Origin: Shinisaurus crocodilurus
Lineage: Eukaryota; Chordata; Lepidosauria; Squamata; Shinisauridae
Reading direction: 5' to 3'
Assembly (NCBI GenBank): GCA_021292165.1
Contig: CM037877.1
Location: 210,346,715 to 210,410,714, forward strand
Length of the DNA stretch: 64,000 bases
Made by a program: the position numbers and the translations under genes. This document shows, piece after piece, positions 10,850 to 23,177 of this stretch (its first letter is position 1; every line of letters begins with the position of its first letter). The notes beneath the pieces are model-generated. The model was not told the DNA's origin. It did no database searches and saw only the letters and a program-made list of their open reading frames with translations.

Positions 10850-12050
10850 AATATGCTCTTAAATTAAGCCAGTCACAAAATGCCATGGGAACCAGCCCAC
10901 TGTGTCCCATATCACAAGCTGTTGTTGACCTGGGAGATGCAGTTCATACAATTTCCCAGGGTGTGTTTAGAGAAGGCCTCTGATTCGTTTCACATCCTAC
11001 TTAGCAACTTAGAAGCACAAGCACCAGCCAGCACCATCCCTAAGCTGTCCATCCACAAACACTCCTGTCATTTCCTTCTTGCCACCTCACTGCCTATTCC
11101 ATTTTTTATTTGAATAATCTATTGACATTTCCCTCCCCTTCCCTTTGATAGTGTCTGTGACCAGCACAGCTTGGGAACTCATCATTCCTCTTGCGCTAAG
11201 CAAAATTGTGTCTGTTCAGAACATGCTGTCCTATCCTATAGATGTTTCCTCAAAAACAAAATCCTTCCAGGTTCAACAGGACTTGGTCCCAAGTATGTGC
11301 ATTTAGGACTGCAGCCTTTGGGGAGAATTATCTAGGGGACAAACAAATGTTCATCTGAAACTGATGCTTGCTCTTCTCTGCATCCAAGTTATTCAAGGGC
11401 TACCACAGAGTGTGAAGTTGGTGATATCCTTTTATTTCTGGTTTTTGAAAACCTTAGGGCACACTATTAGTCCAGCCGAGGTTACGTAAGTAGTTCAAAG
11501 TTTCATTTATTTCAGTCAGAGAGTTAAGCACTTGCCTTGCTTACTAATGCTGCTGTTCTTTTCAGGATGTCTAAGATATATCATTTAAGTTGCATTACAC
11601 TTTTATGCATCTGACAAAGAAATCTGATGCCTGTGGAAGTTCATGCTACAATAAACTAGTCAGCCATCCTTAAGGAAGTGTTCTTCAAACTTTCTCTGCC
11701 CCTACCCTCTAGATTTACTTTACCTTGTAGGTCATGGCAACCACCACCCATTCCTCCAGTGGGTGAGCAGTGGCCACAGAGATCCTCATGCGTAGCCATG
11801 CGCATGCAACCACATGTGAGAATGAATAGCTTTTCAGCAGGAGCATTTGCCTCGTCACCTCTTTCCCACAAGCCCCCTTCTGTCACCTGGCTCCCATCTG
11901 CAAAGTGCTGTTTGGGAGGGAGGGGACAAGTCTGGATGGAGCTGGCATAGATGCCAAATGAGGGGTAGTCCTGCCCACTCACTTGGAGGGCCTGGCACTC
12001 ACATAGATCCCCTCCAGGTGACAGCAGCAACAACAAAAATAATATTCCAA
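10850..12050. other. Unassigned intergenic DNA
   Basis: No coding exon or recognisable element was seen. The frames at 11656-12060 have no conserved domain. Confidence 0.45.
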
Positions 12051-12054
12051 GTTT

Positions 12055-12640
12055 CCACAAAAATGGTGCTCAAAGCGGCTAACAATAATGAAATACAGAT
12101 AAAATCAGAATTTTGATTAAAACATAAAACAAATCAATTAAAAGCACAGCGATAAAAAGAAATAAGCAGCACCCAACCAGCTAAAAACCCCTTCACTGAC
12201 AAACTGGTGTATGTCAACGGCTTTCCTGTATAAAACATATTTGCCTGTTAGTAGAAGGACAACAAAGAGAGAACCAACCTAGCCTCCCTTGGCAGGGAGT
12301 TCCAAAGCCTGGGAGCAGCCACCGAGAAAGCCCTCTCATGCATCCCCACCAAATGTGCCTCCGATGGTGGTGGGACTGAAAGAAGGTCCTCCCCAAAGAT
12401 CATAAAAGCTGGGCAGGCTCATAAGGGAGAACGTGGTCTTTCAAATAGCCAGATTTCTTATGCCTTGGAGACCAGCTTGAGAACCTAGGCCTTAAGATGC
12501 CAGGGCATCCTTTTCCATTGTTCCTACAGACATCTTTTCTGGAATTTAAGCCATACGCCAGAAGGTTAAATGGATGGGAGGATGGCTTGGTACATGACAC
12601 ACCAGGTGTGAAAACAGGAGACACATCTGCCATTAGTTTA
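12055..12640 (-). mobile_element. L2 LINE 3' end, minus strand
   Basis: The minus-strand translation at about 12450-12400 reads SGYLKDHVLPYEPAQ, the L2 RT C-terminus. Toward lower coordinates comes the standard L2 3' region (gcagggagttccaaagcctgg) and an A-rich plus-strand stretch that marks the 3' end. Confidence 0.7.
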
Positions 12641-12649
12641 CTTAGCTGA

Positions 12650-13142
12650 AGTCTAACAGGTGGGGTGTAAATAATGAATGATGGTGCTACAGCTGTAAGG
12701 TAAACTTCTTTTGCCTTTCATCCGTGTGAGGCGTCAGGTCAAGAAGTTCAGACAGAAACACTATTCTGCAGCTGCAGCAGCCCATCAAGACTTCTTCTCA
12801 GTGGCAAAAGTAAATAGACTGGAATGTTTTTCCTCTCACTTGCTATGATTCCAGACTCCAGGCATGGGAATCAGCAATGCTTAATTTCTGCCTCTGCCTG
12901 CCATCTCGGTGCTGCAGTCTGTTTGCTGGAAGGGCTGACTGAGCTGGAAGGAAGACCAAATTAAAGGTGCTCTCATTGGGTTAATTGGTACTCACGGGGA
13001 TTTGGCATGGCAGCTGACCAGGCCCTGTATTTCTAAAGGTGCAATCTGCTTCTGCGTTCTTAGCCCATGACCTATTTGATCCCCACCCTTCAGCATTTGG
13101 ATTCCTTGCTCATTAGCTTCCCAATCAGGCCACAGAAGCAGT
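12650..13142. other. Unassigned intergenic DNA
   Basis: No gene and no clear repeat was found. Confidence 0.4.
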
Positions 13143-13143
13143 T

Positions 13144-13170
13144 GGGAATGGGAATGGGAATGGGAATGGG
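13144..13170. repeat. (GGGAAT)n microsatellite
   Basis: Four perfect GGGAAT units plus GGG. Confidence 0.9.
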
Positions 13171-13270
13171 TGCTGCCATTGAATGGTTCTTTGGGAAGCT
13201 TGTCAGTTGTCACTAGCCCCAGGAGCACCAGCAGCAACTGAGTAAGCACTAAGCACAGCAGATGATCACA

Positions 13271-13402
13271 GTGGTTGGATCCAGATTTAATCAGGCACAG
13301 AGTAGACCTACTCAGATCAATAGCACTTAAGTTAGTAATGGCCAATTTAACTCACATTAATTTCAATGGGTTTACTCCAAGTATGGCTAAATCTAGATCC
13401 AG
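13271..13402. repeat. Short inverted-repeat element (MITE-like)
   Basis: The left end reads gttggatccagatttaatca and the right end tggctaaatctagatccag, an imperfect inverted pair. Blocks of a related type occur at 33730-33855. No target duplication was assigned. Confidence 0.4.
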
Positions 13403-13836
13403 TGTGTACATGTATGTGTGGTGACCATCCCTCCTGCAGTACCAGTCAACAGGAAGGGGATAATGAAAAGGGGTACAGTGTGGACTGACTAGGGATATAG
13501 AAAAGGCATTTTTTACACATTGGGTGAGGGTGGCTTGTCGCCATGGCTAACAAGCCACCCAAAAGCCATGGGCTGTTGTAGGGTTCCGGGGTGGCTTTTT
13601 TAACCATGGCAACAAGCCATCCTTGCCAGGTTTGCATGCAAATCCCCCCCCCCCCCGGCACGCGACTGGCTTGCAAAGCTGGTCATGCGCGCCTGGTCAT
13701 TCTGTGCTACTCTCCCCAAATTCTGTCACACTGCAGTATGATCAGGAAACAATACCCAGGAATAGGGCTATGCAGACGGAAGCAAACCAGTATGATCCTG
13801 TACAGCTGGGGTCCCCAGGGGATCAGAACAGCTTCT

Positions 13837-14334
13837 AGAGATGGATGGAACTGTGTCCATCTCATTCTTGCAGAGATTGTCATTTCCTTGAGGTCAAGCA
13901 AGCCCATTCTGTCCAATTTCCACACGAGCTTGTGACTGTTTTTTTTTTTTTTTTTTTTTTAAAACAATCTGTACAGAAATTTGTTTTTCTTTTTTGGGGG
14001 GGGTCTGTGCATTTTTCCTAACGTATGCATTTTAGCGCACATTTCAAAATGTACCCATTTCCCCACCAAGTACTTTACATTGCTGAAATGCTGTTTTCTG
14101 CATGCTTTTCTCAGATATATACATTGTGTGCGTATTTTCCCCATAAGCGTACATTTTTGTGTGCATCCCCCCACCCCCCCGAGATGAGCTGCATCGGAAA
14201 GCTCACAAAAACAATGCAGATTTTGGTATGCAACTGTGTCTTGGCTCACTGAAAGGCTCGGGTGGTGCAAAATTGAGCAAATCTGTAAGATAATAATAAA
14301 ATAACGATGGGCCAAATTTCTCATCCATCCTTAG
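13837..14334. repeat. Possible DNA transposon with ctagrgatggatg ends
   Basis: The left end ctagagatggatgga and right end ctcatccatccttag are inverted partners. The interior holds a poly(T) run (about 13939-13960). No target duplication was found, so this is tentative. Confidence 0.3.
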
Positions 14335-14526
14335 TTTAGACCCCACCCCAATAGTGTCCCAGAGCATGCCACTGTAGTGAAGAGTAATGAGTCACCCCAT
14401 GGGGAGAAGTGAAGCTCTGCACATCAGAACACTGTTGCAGTAATGACCAGTTTATCCCGTACCCCTGACAATAGGTGACTTGGCACTTACTGAAAGGTTT
14501 CCATAATGGGATCCAAAGGTATATTC

Positions 14527-14656
14527 CAGCCTTTCCCAATCTAGGGTCTCCAGATGTCATTGGACTCCCATCACCCATGACCATTGGCTGTGCTGGATAG
14601 GGATGATGGGAGTTGTAGTCCAATGACACCTGAGGAGCCAAGGTTGGGAACGGCTG
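14527..14656. mobile_element. hAT-type MITE, diverged
   Basis: The ends cagcctttcccaa and ttgggaacggctg are an imperfect inverted pair. The centre has the gggatgatgggagttgtag motif common to the other hAT MITEs here. The flanks gtatattc and gtattcca look like a mutated duplication. Confidence 0.6.
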
Positions 14657-15498
14657 GTATTCCATGGATGTTGTGGGGGGAGGGGAAAGGAATATACCCT
14701 GCACCCCCCAGGTTCTTTGCAACATATAAGCCCTGTCTTCACACACTTCCCACCTGCCATAATACTGGGCATTTTGCTAAGTGACAAGAAAACTGGTCCA
14801 GCATGCATCATGAGGAAAAGCACAAAGGGGAGCCAATTACATGGGAAAGCAGAAGTTAGTCCCAGAGGCCTGGTCAAAGTTATGAAAGCAGCAGGAGAAG
14901 AGTGGATTCTTCACGTCACTCCAGCAAAAGTGGTAGCCCTGAAATTGATTTTTTTAAAAAAACAAACAAACTATGCCCTATCATCCGTTCTGATCAGGTA
15001 AGGGATTGCTAGGTATCTATTGTTCCTTGACTTGGAAATGCTTTGAAGGAAATTTCAGCTGTTGTTTGTCAGAAGGTCCACAAGATGTCCTCAGAGCTTC
15101 ACAAGTATGCCCCCTCAGAGACTGCAGTTTCTTACAACCTTGGCTATTTTCAGCTACCAATTTTTAAAAAAATCATTGGAAACTAAAAATCCCTAGTTTG
15201 GTTCGGGTTATATATTTGTTTTTATTTAATGATTGTGAAGCTCTGTTCAGGTTACAAAGTTGCAATAGAGCTGAGACACTAAAATAACAGTTGGGTTTGG
15301 GAATCCTGAGTGCCCAGACTTCCACTAATATTCTGAATCCTGCTAGAAAGACTTTTCAGTTCTCCTAGCCTTGGGAAGGACCCTCTTTCCAATCCAGCCA
15401 ATACAAGTTGTTGTGTCCCATGCTAGTCTCTTTAAGCTACTTCATGGTGAAGGTTTATGGTGAAGATTCATGTAAGGCCAATCCAACCATCATTTTGT

Positions 15499-15520
15499 CT
15501 GCTGCTGCTGCTGCTGCTGC
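15499..15520. repeat. (CTG)n microsatellite
   Basis: About seven CTG units, without a supported coding context. Confidence 0.9.
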
Positions 15521-15701
15521 CCAGAATTCCTGCCCCATCTCAATTCCCCATCTTGATTTACCTTTAGGGGAGAGCACATCACAATCCCACACACCTACAG
15601 CCAACATCTGCATTGTGGAATAGGAAATAATCTGAGTATCCTTTCTGTGGAGCCACACACTAAAGGCTATTTGGCTGACTGTGCAGAGTTCAACTAATAA
15701 T

Positions 15702-16940
15702 GACTGGGTTTGCATGACATGACAACCCATCATGTGTAGCTACCCACGATGGGTCATTGTGTCTTTTTGAGCCTGGACCAATTTCCCCAGGGTGGCTTGT
15801 TTGAGGGCAACAAGCCATCCCAACAACACAGGGGCTGTTGTAGGGGTTGTTGTACCCATGATGGATTGTTGTTTGATCTGAACCCAGGCAACCAAGCCCA
15901 TCATGGGTCTGGGGGAATTGGCTACAGAGCCACTTTGCAAGAGCAGCAAAAAAACCCTTCCCACTCTTGCCAAGTGGCTCCCAGACCGCTGCCAGTGCCA
16001 GCTGCTTCCAAAGTGCCGAAGCAGCACTTGGGGGTAGCTGACACTGGCTTCCCCCCTCCTGGCCACAATCATGAGCTATTGTGGGCTTGCCGCGGCTTTT
16101 TTTCCTCCCCCCCCTTTCTTTGGAGATCGCAAAAGCTGGCTGTCAAGCTGGCTTTCACGATCCCCGTTTTGACAACCACTGACAGCCCTTTCAAAGTGCC
16201 TGAGCAGCACCTTGAAGTGACTGTCAGTGGCTGTCAGAACTCTTTAAAAAACTGCACCAAAAATTTGTGCAAAAAAGTGCTCTTATTATTTTTTTTAAAA
16301 ATAGGCAGGGTTGCGCAACTGTGAACCTTCGCGGTTGTGCAACTGCTGGGATTTGAAGCCTCAGCTGGGCAATGTCCCGGGGTGTGTGTGTGTGCGCCTG
16401 CTGCCAAGGTGCAGCAGGTGCCACCCTGGACATTGCCCAGAAGAGGCTCCAAATTGTCCTCCCTCTTTGGTTTCTCTTGACAGCTGTCAAAAGGTGAGCT
16501 GTCAAGAGAAACCAAAGGCACAAGGGAAGTTTGCACACGAAAAGTGGGTGTGCTGGGATTTACACCCCCTTCGCAGCAAGATCCTCATCTCCCCGCATTC
16601 CGAACTAGTCCACATGCTGGCTGTCAGTGGCTTTCAAAATGGGGATTGCGAAAACCAGCTGTTAAGTCAGCATTTGCGATCTTTGGAAAAAAGGGGGGAA
16701 AGGGAAAACCCCTGCGGTGATCCCAAAATGGCTCGTGATTACAGCAGGGAGCGGGGAGAAAACTCGGTCCTCCTGCGTTTTCCCCAGGATACCTGCGGGA
16801 GGCCCAAGGGGGAAGGAGGGAGTGGGAGGGGGCCAACAACCCATGGTGAGTCTGATCAACTGTTGTGCTCACCATGGGTTGTTTCGCCAACAACCAACTC
16901 ACTGTGGCTGAATGCCACAGCGGGTTAGCGTGACATGCGG
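15702..16940. mobile_element. Long foldback DNA element
   Basis: The left side reads gggtttgcatgacatgac and the right side gggttagcgtgacatgcgg. Internal blocks recur in inverted form: tgacagc, fragments around ttttttcctccccccccttt, and caacccatggtgag near the ends. Related sequence is found at 24476-25268 and, in opposite orientation, at 52365-52960. No transposase was seen. Exact ends are uncertain. Confidence 0.5.
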
Positions 16941-16944
16941 ATCT

Positions 16945-17449
16945 GCCCAATAAGTAGCTGAAGACTTGCAACAACAGCTTACTCTCATGTTACAATGACA
17001 AAAACATATCTGTGAACTCTTTGGGGGAGATGAAAATGTGTTGAGCTCATTAAAGACAGTTGTTTCGAACCGACTTCAAGCAGATTCACATCACCGTTTT
17101 TTCTACTGTGGTGATGCGATTAGATTCGTAATTTTAGACTCTGGACTTAATGGTCTTATCTCCCCCCACTCCCCATATTTAGATGGCGATAATGGGTATT
17201 GCTTCACTTACTTCAAAATGGGCTAAGCCATCTCTGTGGCATTAGGGGGGGGCTTGCTCATTCTGTAGAGTGGGGCCCTGGACTTCTGCCCCAAAGTCCT
17301 GACCTGACAACACCACAGCTGTGAGCTGACATGAATGAAGCTGGATTATGCTCATGGTTTACAAAATTTCCCAATAGTCCTTGTGCTCCTGGCCCCTCCT
17401 CCTCCTCCTCAGCTGAAATTTGCACCTGTCTCTAGCCAAGCGCAAGGTC
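16945..17449. other. Unassigned intergenic DNA
   Basis: No gene or clear repeat was recognised. Confidence 0.4.
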
Positions 17450-17457
17450 CCCATCCC

Positions 17458-17673
17458 CAGGGGAGGCTGGTGACCCCTGTGTCAGTGGGGCTCCTTATTA
17501 TCCACCATTGCATCTTTTTGTTTGAACTTTATAGGAGCTATCCACGGTGCTGAACTCCATCCCCAGCATAGGTTCACCACCACGGAGCACCACGGATAGT
17601 TCCTGTAAAGCTCACCCAAAAAGATGCCATGCATAAGGAGCCCCACTGACACAGGAGTCACCAGCCTCCACTG
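17458..17673. mobile_element. hAT-type MITE, about 216 bp palindrome
   Basis: The left arm starts caggggaggctggtgacc and the right arm ends gtcaccagcctccactg. The arms pair for about 60 bases, including tcagtggggctcctta. Flanks cccatccc (17450-17457) and cccatctc (17674-17681) match at 7 of 8 bases, fitting a hAT 8-bp duplication. Confidence 0.75.
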
Positions 17674-17689
17674 CCCATCTCCTCCCAAC

Positions 17690-18476
17690 CCAGATTGATG
17701 GTCATTCAGTTGCAGGAATACATCGCAGGAGAGGAGTTTGTGTGAACTGTGTAAATTATGCTCCTTTGATGAGTCAGAAAAATGTACAATACTTCCATTC
17801 CACAGGAGGGAAGTAGCACTGTGCTAAATCTTTTGATCTATTTATTTTCGACCATTCGTTGTGGGGAGGGGCAAAAAGAAATTGCACCCCAAAATTGTTG
17901 GAAGGGAGTTGTTGTTGAAGTCCCAAGCAAGGAAGTCCTGCTTAGGGTGCTTTTCAGAAAGCTCAAGCAGCTGGAGGGTCTGCAAGGAAAGAGTGGGGTA
18001 AACACGGGGAAATACAGAGCACACACGCCACTGCCGCCACCACTACCCTCAGCAACCTCCTTACAGCAAGGTAAGCGCCCAAAGCCCTGCACGACTGAGA
18101 AAAAGTCTCCGAAGTTCTCACCATGCCTGCAGAAGAGGCTGAAAAACTGACCGACCGACCGACTGCCTCTTTTGCGAGGAAATGGAGAGGTAGTGAAAGG
18201 GCGGGTGGGGTTACAGCACAGTGCCAGGAGGAGGATTCCCATGAGTCAATGACTCCACTCACACCCTAGCCTTGTCATGTGGTGAAGGGGAAGTGGAGCC
18301 ATGCTGCTGGCTCCTCTTGACATCCACAGGTTAAGTGCAGACGTCTGCAAAGAGCTGCCTAAACGTGAGTGAGTTGCTGCTCGTAAATAGGCAGCACTTT
18401 CCGGACATCCATCTGCAATGTGCCAATGTCAGGGGGTGGGCAGGCTGCAGTATGTCCCCACTTACCCTTAGTTATG
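17690..18476. other. Unassigned intergenic DNA
   Basis: Frames on both strands lack conserved domains. No transposable element was identified with confidence. Confidence 0.4.
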
Positions 18477-18484
18477 CATTAGCC

Positions 18485-18619
18485 CAGTGTTCTCCAACCT
18501 TGGGTTCCCTGATGTTTTTGGCCTACAACTCCCAGCATGCCCCAGCCAGCATAGCTGGCTGGGGCATGCTGGGAGTTGTAGGCCAAAAACATCGGGGGAC
18601 GCAAGGTTGGAGAACACTG
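18485..18619. mobile_element. hAT-type MITE, 135 bp near-perfect hairpin
   Basis: Ends cagtgttctccaacctt and aaggttggagaacactg. The arms pair almost to the centre (cagcatgccccagccagc with gctggctggggcatgctg). The identical 8-bp flank cattagcc stands at 18477-18484 and 18620-18627. Confidence 0.92.
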
Positions 18620-19104
18620 CATTAGCCATTTACAGGCTAATACCAAACAAATCTACATGACTATTGTGCCATCAGAAATGGACATGAAACTCCTTTGTCA
18701 AGCGATGGAACACAATTCCATGTGCCATTGCAACAACAATCCCATTGTCGGGATACTTCAGAATGCTTGGAATATTGCAGCATGAACAGTGACTGGATCC
18801 TGTATATGGGAGATTGCCTTGTTGCTTATGGATTTCCACAGGGCCAACGTCAGGGGTTGGAATCAGCAGGCAACTGCCAAGGCTGCGGTGTACTGAGTGG
18901 GCCCACCATCTCTTGGCCTCGCAGCACAACAACTGTCACCGCCCCCTGTCCTCTCACTAGGTGGCAGGGGGATTGGGTTCCCTGGAAGGATTGGGTGCCT
19001 TCTAGCCTCTTGCCATCCCATAGCATATTGCTAAGGGCTCCCCAAAGCTGACCCTGAATTTCCATGCATGTTGGACCTTGCAGGGACTTTGTCACAGTTT
19101 AGGG

Positions 19105-19252
19105 ATGGTGGGCTCTCCCTTGCTGAAGGTCTTCAAGCAGCAGCTGGAGAGCAATCTGTTGGGGATTTTCCAGCTCTGGATTTCCTGCACTGAGCAGGGG
19201 GTTTGACTAGATGCCCTACAAAACACCTTCCAAGTCAATAATTCTAGTTTAA
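19105..19252 (+). mobile_element. CR1 LINE 3' end fragment, plus strand
   Basis: The sequence includes ggtcttcaagcagcagctgg, tttcctgcactgagcaggg and gatgccctacaaaacacctt, the usual CR1 C-terminal/3' UTR signature, shifted from the consensus by substitutions. Confidence 0.65.
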
Positions 19253-19325
19253 TCCTATTCTTATTCTATCTAGTTGCAGTGTGGACACATTGACCAGGAT
19301 ATTGTGTCTTAAGGATGGTCTAGAT

Positions 19326-19462
19326 CAGGAATGGGCAACTTGTAGTCCTCCAAATGATTTGTCATACAACTCCCATGATCCCTCACCATTGGCTATGCTG
19401 GCTAGGACTGATGGGAGTTGTAAGCCAAAAATATCTGGAGGCCCACAAGTTGCCCAGTGCTG
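19326..19462. mobile_element. hAT-type MITE
   Basis: Ends caggaatgggcaacttg and caagttgcccagtgctg are inverted partners. The flanking 8-bp repeat gtctagat is exact on both sides (19318-19325 and 19463-19470). Confidence 0.88.
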
Positions 19463-19474
19463 GTCTAGATGATC

Positions 19475-20199
19475 CATGGAGTCCATTGTTATCCAGTGGT
19501 TTACAGTGGGGACTAATTGTACACAGGCTGGACAAGAAGTGAATTTAGAAATAGAGCTCCGCACTTTCAAAAGCAGATAAGCAGAGCAGATCTCTTTCCT
19601 GCTCCATGCACACCATCTCACTCCATTTATCACTAGCTGAAAAATACATAGGGTCTTATTTGGTGTCTCCAGAATGCTGCAGCAGAAGTATAACAGGATC
19701 ATAGTCCTGTTGGCCTCAGAGAAGGAAATGTCTCAGCAAAGAAATTCAGAGAGCAAGAAGTTGATATGTAATGCTGGGGTTAAGCAGCCATGATAGGAAG
19801 ACACGCATTGAACAGTTGCATCTGGAAATCTCATGAATCTCTGCATTCTTGCATCCTTGATGTTTAACCTATAGTGAATATTGTTTGTAATAGTGAAAGG
19901 CCTGCTTTGGCTAGTCAGTGTTTCCAAGGATCCCTGATAATCCTTGCGCTCCTGACTCATAGCCCATCACAACCATATTGTTCCTCCCCTATTCTGTACT
20001 CCACTGATATATTTGCTTGTTGCTAACAGGACCCTGCTATTTCCCTGTTTCATGCTCAGTTTGCCTAGGCAACTCATTCCCTTGTCCAAGCATTCCGCCA
20101 TTTCTTTTCTTGTAATGTCCTTCCCACAGCCATCTATCACCATGCAAGTACCATAATGCCCAAAGGTTGCTTATACATACATACGTAGGGCTATCAAAT
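19475..20199. other. Unassigned intergenic DNA
   Basis: No coding exon or repeat class recognised. Confidence 0.4.
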
Positions 20200-20830
20200 A
20201 AAAACTTGAGAAACAAGGTTCATTCTAGAGTTGGGTGGCCTTGGGTCCTCTTTGTTCTCTATTTGAAGGGTGGCCAGAGGACCCCCCTGTATTTGAAGGC
20301 ATCCTCTATTTGAAGGCCCATTCTGTCCAATTCTGGTTTAAAAATAGAGAACCATAAGAACTGTTTCCCATCAACAGTTAGCACCTGGACAGCAGACTGA
20401 ACAGGTATGTATGTATGGATGTATTTATTATATTTATACCCCGCCTTTTTTCCTGCAAGGAACCCAAGGCGGCTTACATAATCCTCCTCCTCCTCCTCCA
20501 CTTTATCCTCACAACAACCCTGTGAGGTAGGTTAGGCTGAGAGTCAGTGACTGGCCCAAAGTCACCCAGTGAGTTTCATGGCCGAGCGGGGACTAGAACC
20601 CAGCTCTCCCGAGTCCCAGTCCAACATTCTCACCTTGGTCACAGTCTTCTGCACTATGGGGAGACATATTGTAGTTCTATTTAAATTATAATACTTTCTA
20701 AATTTGCATCTATACATATGAATTAGTACATGCAAATTGTATGCGAACCTGTCCTCTTTTTTTTGTGGTGGATTTACTTTGATGGCGGGGGGCAATTCAT
20801 AGGTGGCCACCCTACTCCAGAGCTTTGGTG
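20200..20830 (-). repeat. Dispersed repeat family A, copy 2, with SINE insertion
   Basis: Read on the minus strand it shares blocks with 1-320 and 44350-44640 (ctgtccaggtgctaactgt, tatttgaagg, tgcaaattgtatgcgaacct at the far end). A SINE splits the copy at about 20419-20633. Confidence 0.5.
20419..20633 (-). mobile_element. tRNA-derived SINE, minus strand, 5' truncated
   Basis: It contains the same body as the SINE at 9700-9950, including the B-box region (complement near 20588-20598) and TTTA-rich tail, but stops at gttggactgggactcggga and so lacks the A box. Confidence 0.8.
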
Positions 20831-21221
20831 TTTGAAAAAGGATGATCCATTATACTTTTGTGTAACCATAAACTTTTGATTAAGGAGACTTCAAATTTAT
20901 CCCATGGAGGTGTTTCAAAGAAGGGACATGTTAAAATAACTAGGGAGATGACCAGTCTTAAGCGAGGCTAAAAATTGGCTCCAAAGTGGCGCTGTTGAGC
21001 CATTCTCTAGAACCTATTTCAGATGTGTGAAAATACATTCAAACCCAGTTTGCCCCTCTCCCCTCAAGTGCACAGAAAAATAGTCACTCACCTCTTCTTT
21101 ACTCTTCTGAATATGTGAAGAAACCTGTCACTTTGCCTTCTCCGTAGGGCTATTTCACACATGATGTTTCCACTACATGGACATATATAGGTGTAGGAAA
21201 CATCTTATGTTTACATCATCG

Positions 21222-21278
21222 CCCAGGGTGGCCAGCCAGATGGGCGATTAATAAATATAATAAATAAATAAATAAAAT
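21222..21278 (+). mobile_element. L2-type LINE 3' tail fragment
   Basis: The text gcccagggtggccagccaga followed by tgggcgatta and (ATAA)n is the complement of the tail at 1313-1400 and 63249-63310. Confidence 0.65.
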
Positions 21279-21279
21279 G

Positions 21280-22370
21280 TGGAGTCAGTCAAGTCTGATG
21301 GTTACACACGTGTCTATTTCACCATTCAGAAGTTGTGGTAGCTGGTGGAATTCCCAACATGTGCACGCATGGCACTAGAACAGACATACTATTCTCATGT
21401 GGACTTTTCTCTCCAACACTGTGGGAGAGTTTCCTGTATACAAAACAGCCCTTAATCTCCCTCCTATAGGCTAACTGTATCTACTTTTCCTCCATCTCTA
21501 CGGATGTACTTTCCCCTGTTCAGTGTGCTATCGACTTGCAACAAGAAAGCTGAGAGATGTTTTTCCTGCTGGGTGGTTATGTACCACAGAAACGGATCCC
21601 CCCCCCCCGCCGCCCCAAGGCGCTCCCTGCCAGTATTTGCGTCATCTGCAGATTCTGCCAGCCCTGTATGGGCAGAGGATTAGCACAGATGGATCTATCA
21701 GCTTGCCAGACAAAAGCTGGTCTTTGTACACTGCATCCGAAGCTCTTGCTGCGGCTCCTGCCATATTAGAAACATGGAATGCAAAGCATCAGCATTCAGA
21801 AAAGAGGCAAGAGGCTTAGGGCATTTACACTTGAGATCTGTTCTCACTAAGCTGTCATACAGCCTCCTCCGCCCCTTTCCTCTCTACAACTTGTTCTGCA
21901 CAACATGGGCTGAGATTATGATATGCTAAATCCCATTTTTCTCTTGGCATTATTAACACATGTACAACATGGTGAGATTATCTGCTGCTGTCTGAGAAAG
22001 CATAGAATCATAGGACGGGCATGGTTATCCACATGCCAACATTACAAGAAGTGTTTGGGTTGGGTTTACTTTCTTGTCTGCTATGTTTACTCTCTGTGGT
22101 ACGTACATATCCAGTGCCCATTGTTATACCATGGCTACAATCCAGACAAAGTTAAGCATTTGGAAGTCCTATTTATTTCAATGGGAGAAATTTAAGCATG
22201 CCCTTAATCCTGCACCTGACATCAGTGGGTCCAAAGTGTAATTTTTTACAGGAATGAGCCCCATGTATTTTTGCACACTCTTCTCCTGTGAATGAGGATG
22301 GGACATTGGCATAACACAGCAAAGAATGGGAGTAGCTTCAAATTGTTATAACCTGTAAGAGTGATATCCT
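21280..22370. other. Unassigned intergenic DNA
   Basis: A C-rich run at about 21598-21608 and no recognised gene or element. Confidence 0.4.
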
Positions 22371-22479
22371 TTCTTCTGCAGCCGACTGGCAAATATTGCA
22401 TGACATGTCTGGAAAGGATCTTGTGGAAGAAACCTTAGAGAAAACTTTCTCAGACAAGATCCTTTTCAGACATACCACA

Positions 22480-23177
22480 GTCCCTAATAAACTAGAGTGC
22501 TGTAATGTGTTGTATGTAGGGATGCCACTGGAGACTGCTCAGAAACTATAGTTAGTCCAAAAGGAGAGCTGCTGGACTGGTTGATACCTTGTGCCAATTA
22601 ATGGGAACATCTCTTGCCGGTGCTTAAGAGCAGGCTCCCAGTCCAGCATAATGTAATGTTCTGGTGCTTACCTTTAAAGCCCTACTTACACAGCTTAGGA
22701 CTCAGGTATCTGAAGGATTGTCTGCTCCCATGTGAACTTGTTTGAAGACTGAGGTCACTTTCAGAAACCCTCCTTTGGGCGCCCCACTTCCAGGGCTGAG
22801 GTAGGTGATAGCTGGACACACCGGGCCTTCTTGGTTGGGCTGTCCCACCTTTGATATGTTCTCCCAAGAGAAGCTCAGCTGGCATCCAATCTTTTAACCT
22901 TTGGATGCCAGATAAAGACCTCCCCGCCTCCCACCTTGCCTCCCCTCCGCGCCGCCTCCCCCCCACCTCACCTCGCCTCGCCTCTGCGCCGCCTCCCCCC
23001 CACCTCGCCTCTCCTCTCCTCCGCGCCGCCTCCCCCCCGACACCTACCTTCTCCGCGCTGTTTCCGGAGCCCCGCCCACTCCAAGGACTTTCAACGAAAT
23101 CTTCAGTTATATTGATTTTCAGGTTGCAATTTGTACCCGTTTTTATTTTTGTGTGGTTTTTAGTTGTTGACGTATAG
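22480..23177 (+). mobile_element. L2 LINE fragment, RT C-terminus and 3' region
   Basis: Plus-strand translation gives CNVLYVGMPLETAQK, then in a shifted frame LKPYLHSLGLRYLKDCLLP. The 3' region reads ttggatgccagataaagacc. A GC-rich block interrupts it at about 22920-23078. Confidence 0.65.
22917..23080. repeat. GC-rich segment shared with 23419-23567
   Basis: Short related C-rich units (cgccgcctccccccc alternating with acctcgcctc) repeat here. The block ends accttctccgcgctgtttcc then ggagccccgcc, and the same block with the same ending recurs inside the hAT element at 23419-23567. Confidence 0.7.

Noticed and set aside
13144..13170. Hexamer repeat resembling interstitial telomeric DNA
   Set aside because: The unit is GGGAAT, not GGGTTA/TTAGGG, and there are only four copies.
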